Source: Haematobia irritans (lineage: Eukaryota; Arthropoda; Insecta; Diptera; Muscidae). Taken from it: DNA of 64,000 nt. Of this stretch, positions 60,206 through 64,000 are shown piece after piece (the first letter of the stretch is position 1; every line of letters begins with the position of its first letter). The stretch lies in contig NC_134398.1 in NCBI RefSeq assembly GCF_050003625.1, forward strand, positions 25,637,211-25,701,210, given 5' to 3'. Below the pieces are notes generated by a model. That model ran no database searches and was not told the DNA's origin. It saw only the letters and a program-made list of their open reading frames with translations. The position numbers and the translations under genes are program-made.

Positions 60206-60498
60206 GACAGAAAAAAATTTCACGAAAATTTTTCCATTTAAAGTATTAATTAATACAAAAACATATTCAATTAAAAATGTAATTGATTTAACAAATTTTT
60301 TAATTGAAACAAAAATTAATAGTATCAATTTTTTAATTGGATTAATTAATTTTTTAATTGACCTTCAATTAATTTTTTAATTGACCTTCAATTAATTTTT
60401 TAATTGATACTATCATTTCTGTGATTGACGACATTTCCATTAAAAAATTAATTGGATCAATTAATTTCGTGATTGTATCAGAAAAAAAAATTTGTGTG
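60206..60498 (-). mobile_element. MITE family 1 copy (AATTAATT-rich), minus orientation
   Basis: Reverse-oriented copy of the element at 16360-16648. It ends TTTGTGTG followed by TA at 60499, and starts ACAGAAAAAAATTTCACG. The interior is dominated by TTAATTG/CAATTAA words. A 22-bp segment near 60355-60395 (TTTTTTAATTGACCTTCAAT) is repeated twice in a row. Confidence 0.8.
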
Positions 60499-62045
60499 TA
60501 CTATTGCAGACACCGACTGTTTTTTAGTGAAAGAATGAATGCACTTCAACCTTTTCGTAGTCAGTCCATCCGACATTAAGCTTCCTATCCAAAAAGCAGA
60601 TTTGCAGTCATATTTTGTTGACATTATTAAAAAACCTCTGTTAAGAAAAATTATTTGACATTGTCACAATTCAATATTCCTGGCATGTCCAAAATATCGT
60701 TATAAATATAAGGCAATTTATTTTTAAAAACCCATCCCCATACATTATATAGGAAATTCTGTATTTTTTTTTTTTTTTTTAATAAAATAAAAATAAACCC
60801 TAGTTTTTAGAAACCAATCAAATGTACTAGTATTTTTTGTTTAAATTTTATTTTCTTGTTTTTTTCTTCTTTGTTATACTGAATGAATATATCGCTTCTT
60901 ATCATTCAAATTATTTTAACTAAGATGCAAATAAAATATTACAAAAAAAATCTAAATTAAAAAATCAATTAACAAAATAAAAATAATTAAAAACTACACA
61001 CATTTAATTGTTTATATCTTTTGTTTGTTTTTCTTTAAGCTCCAATATATGTACGTAAAAAATAATTAATATATTTATAATCATTAAAAAATATCGAAAT
61101 TATTATTATTATTATTCACATTAAGAAGAAGTGTGTTGCATTTTTTTCGTTCAATTGTTTTTTATGCTAATTGCGGACAGAAAATCTAGGGATATGAACC
61201 TCATCATTTTATGGTAAGGGATTGATCCTCTATTGAATAAAATAAATCAATTTTTTTGTTTTTCAAAAAGAAAAAAGTATAGTCATATTATATAGATGTA
61301 AGTATTGCCTTTGGGGATAGGAGGGGTTTTACGGTATGAGAGTCATCATATGGTATAGAAGTCATAGAAGTTTCAGGGAAGATGAGTTGATACTCGAAAA
61401 AAAAATCCGAATGATTTAGATTTTCTTTTAATTGTAAGGGCTTATCTTTACTAAGGATTATGGAAAATAGTTTGACGCATCCATTTAATATTCATAAAAA
61501 CAAAAACAAAAAATATGATCTCTGACACTGAGCTATGTGAGAGAGGGAGTTTTGCTTTGTTGTTTTGCGTTTAAGGGAATTAGAAAAGTCTTTAATCGCT
61601 GTTGGTTGTCATTTCAATTCAGGGTTTTTAAATATTTGCCTTGCCAATCATTATATTCATTGATGTAGGGCGGGGGCAGAGACCTTAGGTAGATGGTATT
61701 AATACTCGTAGCAAAGCAGCAGCTTCATCACCATCATCATCATATCATAGAGGCAATCTATAATTTAAATATATATTTTTTTATTTCTTCACATATTAAT
61801 TTGCTGTGGTTTTTATTGTTGTTGTCTTCGTATTCGGCTTTTCATCAGATCAGATTAGATTGTTGCTGTTGAGATTATTGGTCTATTTTATTGGTTTTAA
61901 TTTTTGTCTCTTGTTGCTGTTGTTGGTGTGGTTGCTTCCTTTGTCTTGTTTTCTTTTCTTTTGTTTTAAATTAAAAAAAATGAACACTTTTCAACTGGTG
62001 GGAATTTTTTTTTCATATATGATTATTTTTTATTATTTTGGAAAT
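60499..62045 (-). other. AT-rich stretch downstream of PRL-1, possible 3' UTR
   Basis: This is 1.5 kb without a recognisable transposon, in contrast to its surroundings. It lies directly 3' of the PRL-1 stop codon on the minus strand. It is rich in T runs, GTTGTT/TTGTTG microsatellite near 61810-61930 and a CATCATCAT run near 61725-61745. Several TTTATT words (AATAAA on the minus strand), for example near 61812, could serve as polyadenylation signals, but sequence alone does not single one out. No conserved ORF was seen. Assignment as UTR is inferred from position and lack of transposons. Confidence 0.4.
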
Positions 62046-62157
62046 CTATTGCACGCAACATGAATTTTTATGGCCATTTTTGTGCTTTAGCCTTGCCTTG
62101 GGCTTGTAGCGTTCCAAATATGATAACTGCTTGGCATTGATTGCTCCTCGTCGTTTG
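62046..62157 (-). CDS. PRL-1: PRL-1 phosphatase, last coding exon with CaaX box
   Basis: After an acceptor ending TATAG, the exon completes the split Asp codon and reads [20 protein letters not shown], then a basic tail ending in SCCVQ and a TAG stop. The [10 protein letters not shown] helix and the C-terminal Cys-Cys-Val-Gln CaaX box, preceded by a Lys/Arg/His-rich stretch, are diagnostic of PRL phosphatases. The CaaX Cys is the farnesylation site and the basic stretch helps membrane binding. The exon has 36 residues plus stop. With the neighbouring exon it gives the C-terminal 80 residues of the protein. No frameshift or missing key residue is visible, so the gene looks functional. Confidence 0.95.
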
Positions 62158-62232
62158 CTATAGTGGAGAGAGAGAGAGAGAGAAAAAAAAATTAGCATTC
62201 ACATTATTTTTTTTTTAAGGATATGTACTTAC
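62158..62232 (-). other. PRL-1: PRL-1 intron, 75 bases
   Basis: Read on the minus strand, it opens with GTAAGT and closes with TATAG, interrupting an Asp codon after its second base. It carries a poly-A run and a GA/CT microsatellite (62166-62185 on the plus strand). The size is typical of short fly introns. Confidence 0.93.
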
Positions 62233-62364
62233 TCTCTTATCATTTCTACAGCTGCCTCATATTTAAGACCCAATTCAATAAGAGCCAATGCCACCAGAAC
62301 CGGTGCACGGCCGAGACCAGCGACACAGTGCACAGCAACACAAGCTTCGGGATTCTGTTGATAT
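62233..62364 (-). CDS. PRL-1: PRL-1 phosphatase (PTP4A family), penultimate coding exon with the catalytic loop
   Basis: This exon encodes 43 whole codons of a prenylated dual-specificity phosphatase of the PRL/PTP4A family, which acts at the plasma membrane and endomembranes. It contains the P-loop [11 protein letters not shown]: catalytic Cys, five residues, then Arg. The Ala after that Arg, where most tyrosine phosphatases have Ser or Thr, is the PRL hallmark. The exon is bounded on the minus strand by an ACAG acceptor after a T-rich tract (62365-62368) and a GTAAGT donor (62227-62232). It starts with the last base of a split codon and ends with two bases (GA) that join the next exon's C to give Asp, so reading phase is kept. 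Family members are about 170-180 residues, so the N-terminal half lies to the right, beyond an intron that runs past the window end. The reading frame is intact. Family assignment is firm; the symbol is taken from the Drosophila orthologue. Confidence 0.95.
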
Positions 62365-62744
62365 CTGTAAAAAAAAAAAGACAGAGAAGAAAAAACAAAT
62401 AAATGATTAGAAATTTATATCTAAAAATTTAGAAAAATATTTCACAAATATTTCTTTTGGTGCAAAAGGGATATCACATATACGAATATTACAAAATTGA
62501 AGACAAATGACAAATGTTTCAAAATGGGAAAATTAAATATGATGGTCTACTTAAAAAAAACGACCCTGCATATATTTGCATACTTTCAGGTGCCCAGATA
62601 TATTGGCTATTCGGATATGACTTTTCGTATTTTGACAATAGATGTCGTATATCTGCAGTGTTAGGTGAAATTTTGAGATTAATTTAACAAAACTAAGGAA
62701 AAAAGCTCTTCAGCTATTCAAAATGAAGAAATTCGCTATATTTA

Positions 62745-63166
62745 CACCCATGTTCGCAAATCCACTACCAGGTGAATGTGAATCAAATCCACGATTTTGA
62801 TGTCCTACACTCCACATTCAGCGGAATTTTCGTGAAATTAATTCACTAGTATTAGTCATGGTGAAACTTGAATTATGTCCATGATGGGTGAATTAATGCT
62901 TAAAAAAATACTGACATAAAAAAATTTAAATGTCTTGTTTTATAATACATGAGTTTTATTAAAAATATTTATTTATTTACAATAAAAGTCTCTTGATTCC
63001 ACTTATTTAGATTTCCACCCTAGTGATTTTTTGGTGATTTGTGCAACCCAGCTGATTACAGAAAAATTCAAAAGCTGTCGTGGAATTCATGACACCAAAT
63101 TTTCATGTTGGTGTATTGGTCATGAATAATAGAAATATGGTTGAAATTGATATCCGAACATGGGTG
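62745..63166. mobile_element. 422-bp MITE with CACCCATGTTCG TIRs and TTA target duplication
   Basis: The left end reads CACCCATGTTCG and the right end is its exact reverse complement. TTA sits on both outer sides (62742-62744 and 63167-63169). A 3-bp TWA duplication is the hallmark of PIF/Harbinger transposons, so this is probably a non-autonomous member. The interior has no ORF and several ATTCATG/GTGAATT words. Confidence 0.65.
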
Positions 63167-63474
63167 TTATTTTCTTATAAAAAAATGAATTATATAAAAG
63201 AAGGTTCCTTGTTATTGAGCTAAACATAAAACCGGGCAGCATTCATTGATAAAAGAGTAAGTTTAAATAGACGAATCCCTTGAAAAAGCCAACGGATTGG
63301 GCAAAGAAACAACAAAAAGAAGGAGAGTAAAAGAATTTCGATGTTTGGAGCAACGTATCATCTGCGTTTATAAGAAAGTACTCACATAAAAAAATTAGAG
63401 GTTTTATTACAACATTATAAATTTAATAAAATATAATGAATTAAAAAGGGTTTTTGGTTTCTTTATTTTTTCAA

Positions 63475-63690
63475 AATTTAATTTCTATAGAAAATTTTAT
63501 CAAAATTTTATTTCTATAGAAAATTTTGTCAAAACTTTATTTCCATAAAAAATTTTTTTCAAAATTTTATTTCCATAGAAAATTTTTTTAAAATTTTATT
63601 TCTATAGAAAATTTTATCAAATTTTATCAAAATTTTATCTATAGAAAATTTTATCAAAATTTCTTTTCTATAGGAAAATTTATCAAAATG
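63475..63690 (+). repeat. 29-bp unit array, about 7 copies
   Basis: Tandem copies of the AT-rich 29-bp unit, in the orientation where the palindrome TTTCTATAGAAA is followed by ATTTTATCAAAATTTT. It abuts the family D end at 63691. Confidence 0.85.
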
Positions 63691-64000
63691 TTATTACACC
63701 CACCACCATAGAATGGTGACGGGGGTATAATAAGTTTGTCATTCCGTTTGTAACACATCGAAATATCGATTTCCGACTATGTAAAGTATATATATTCTTG
63801 ATCAGGGAGAAATTCTAAGACGATATAATCATGACCGTCTGTCTGTCTGTCTGTTGTAATCACGCTACAGCCTTCAATAATGGCGCTATTGTCCTGACAT
63901 TTGGCACAGATTCGTCTTTTGTTTACAGGCAGGTCAAGTTCGAAGATGGGCTATATCGGTCCAAGTTTTGATATAGTCCCCATATAAACCGACCTCCCGA
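63691..64000 (-). mobile_element. Family D minisatellite element, end piece cut by the window
   Basis: It starts with TACACCCACCACCATAGAAT, then a stretch shared with family A ends (GTCATTCCGTTTGTAACACA, CGAAATAT), a GTCTGTCTGTCTGTTG microsatellite and the start of a monomer reading TATATCGGTCCAAGTTTTGA. The last bases are the reverse complement of 60115-60140 in the other family D copy, so the two copies are in opposite orientation. Confidence 0.75.

Larger units (their letters stand above)
62365..64000 (-). other. PRL-1 upstream intron (partial), TE-bearing
   Basis: The sequence upstream of the 62365 acceptor contains no further PRL-1 exon: the residues expected before the catalytic loop were not found in any frame up to the window end. 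It therefore appears to be at least 1.6 kb of intron. It contains a 422-bp TIR element, a short 29-bp repeat array and the end of a family D minisatellite element, each listed separately. The stretches 62365-62744 and 63170-63470 show nothing else recognisable. Confidence 0.7.

Overview
The window looks like TE-saturated, AT-rich nuclear DNA from a higher fly, most likely a muscid (horn fly, stable fly or house fly type). Three things point there: a broken mariner closely resembling Himar1, the element described from the horn fly Haematobia irritans; a host gene whose visible exons read as the fly PRL-1 phosphatase; and short fly-type introns. The species call is inference. No rRNA, functional tRNA, CRISPR array or prokaryotic feature was seen.

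The only host gene I can support is at the right end on the minus strand: the last two coding exons of PRL-1 (PTP4A family), 62046-62157 and 62233-62364, joined by a 75-base intron. The rest of the gene lies to the right of the window. Its upstream intron holds a small TIR element, a 29-bp repeat array and part of a minisatellite element. The AT-rich stretch to its left (60.5-62.0 kb) may be its 3' UTR.

Layout: 0-2.8 kb is Helitron-like sequence, including a candidate complete element with TC and CTAG ends. 3.1-5.5 kb is an array of a 29-bp AT-rich unit. 6.2-16.8 kb is a run of minisatellite-cored elements of three families (called A, B and C here). 18.5-22.4 kb is a nested stack (family A holding an unclassified insert, which holds an ATGTTT-rich TIR element, which holds an 88-bp retroposon). 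23.8-31.3 kb holds more 29-bp arrays, an inverted family B element and a tRNA-derived SINE. 32.4-33.3 and 50.4-51.3 kb are two internally deleted DD41D mariner elements. 34.1-38.2 and 44.3-48.2 kb are the two largest 29-bp arrays, the second carrying a 1.4-kb tandem segmental duplication. 38.6-42.4 kb holds two TIR elements and another family A copy. 53.5-54.7 kb is the Himar1-like mariner, followed by SINE copies, MITEs, a second ATGTTT element and a family D minisatellite element up to 60.2 kb.

The most interesting structure is in the repeats. Families A, B and C have different interiors but share one terminal plan: a subterminal inverted TACCCT box, a 6-7 bp hairpin, then 20-22 bases to an ACTTGTT end. 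Families A, B and D have monomers of about 153 bp (51 codons). The 29-bp satellite is the internal minisatellite of family A in all four copies, and it also occurs as large free arrays with higher-order structure.
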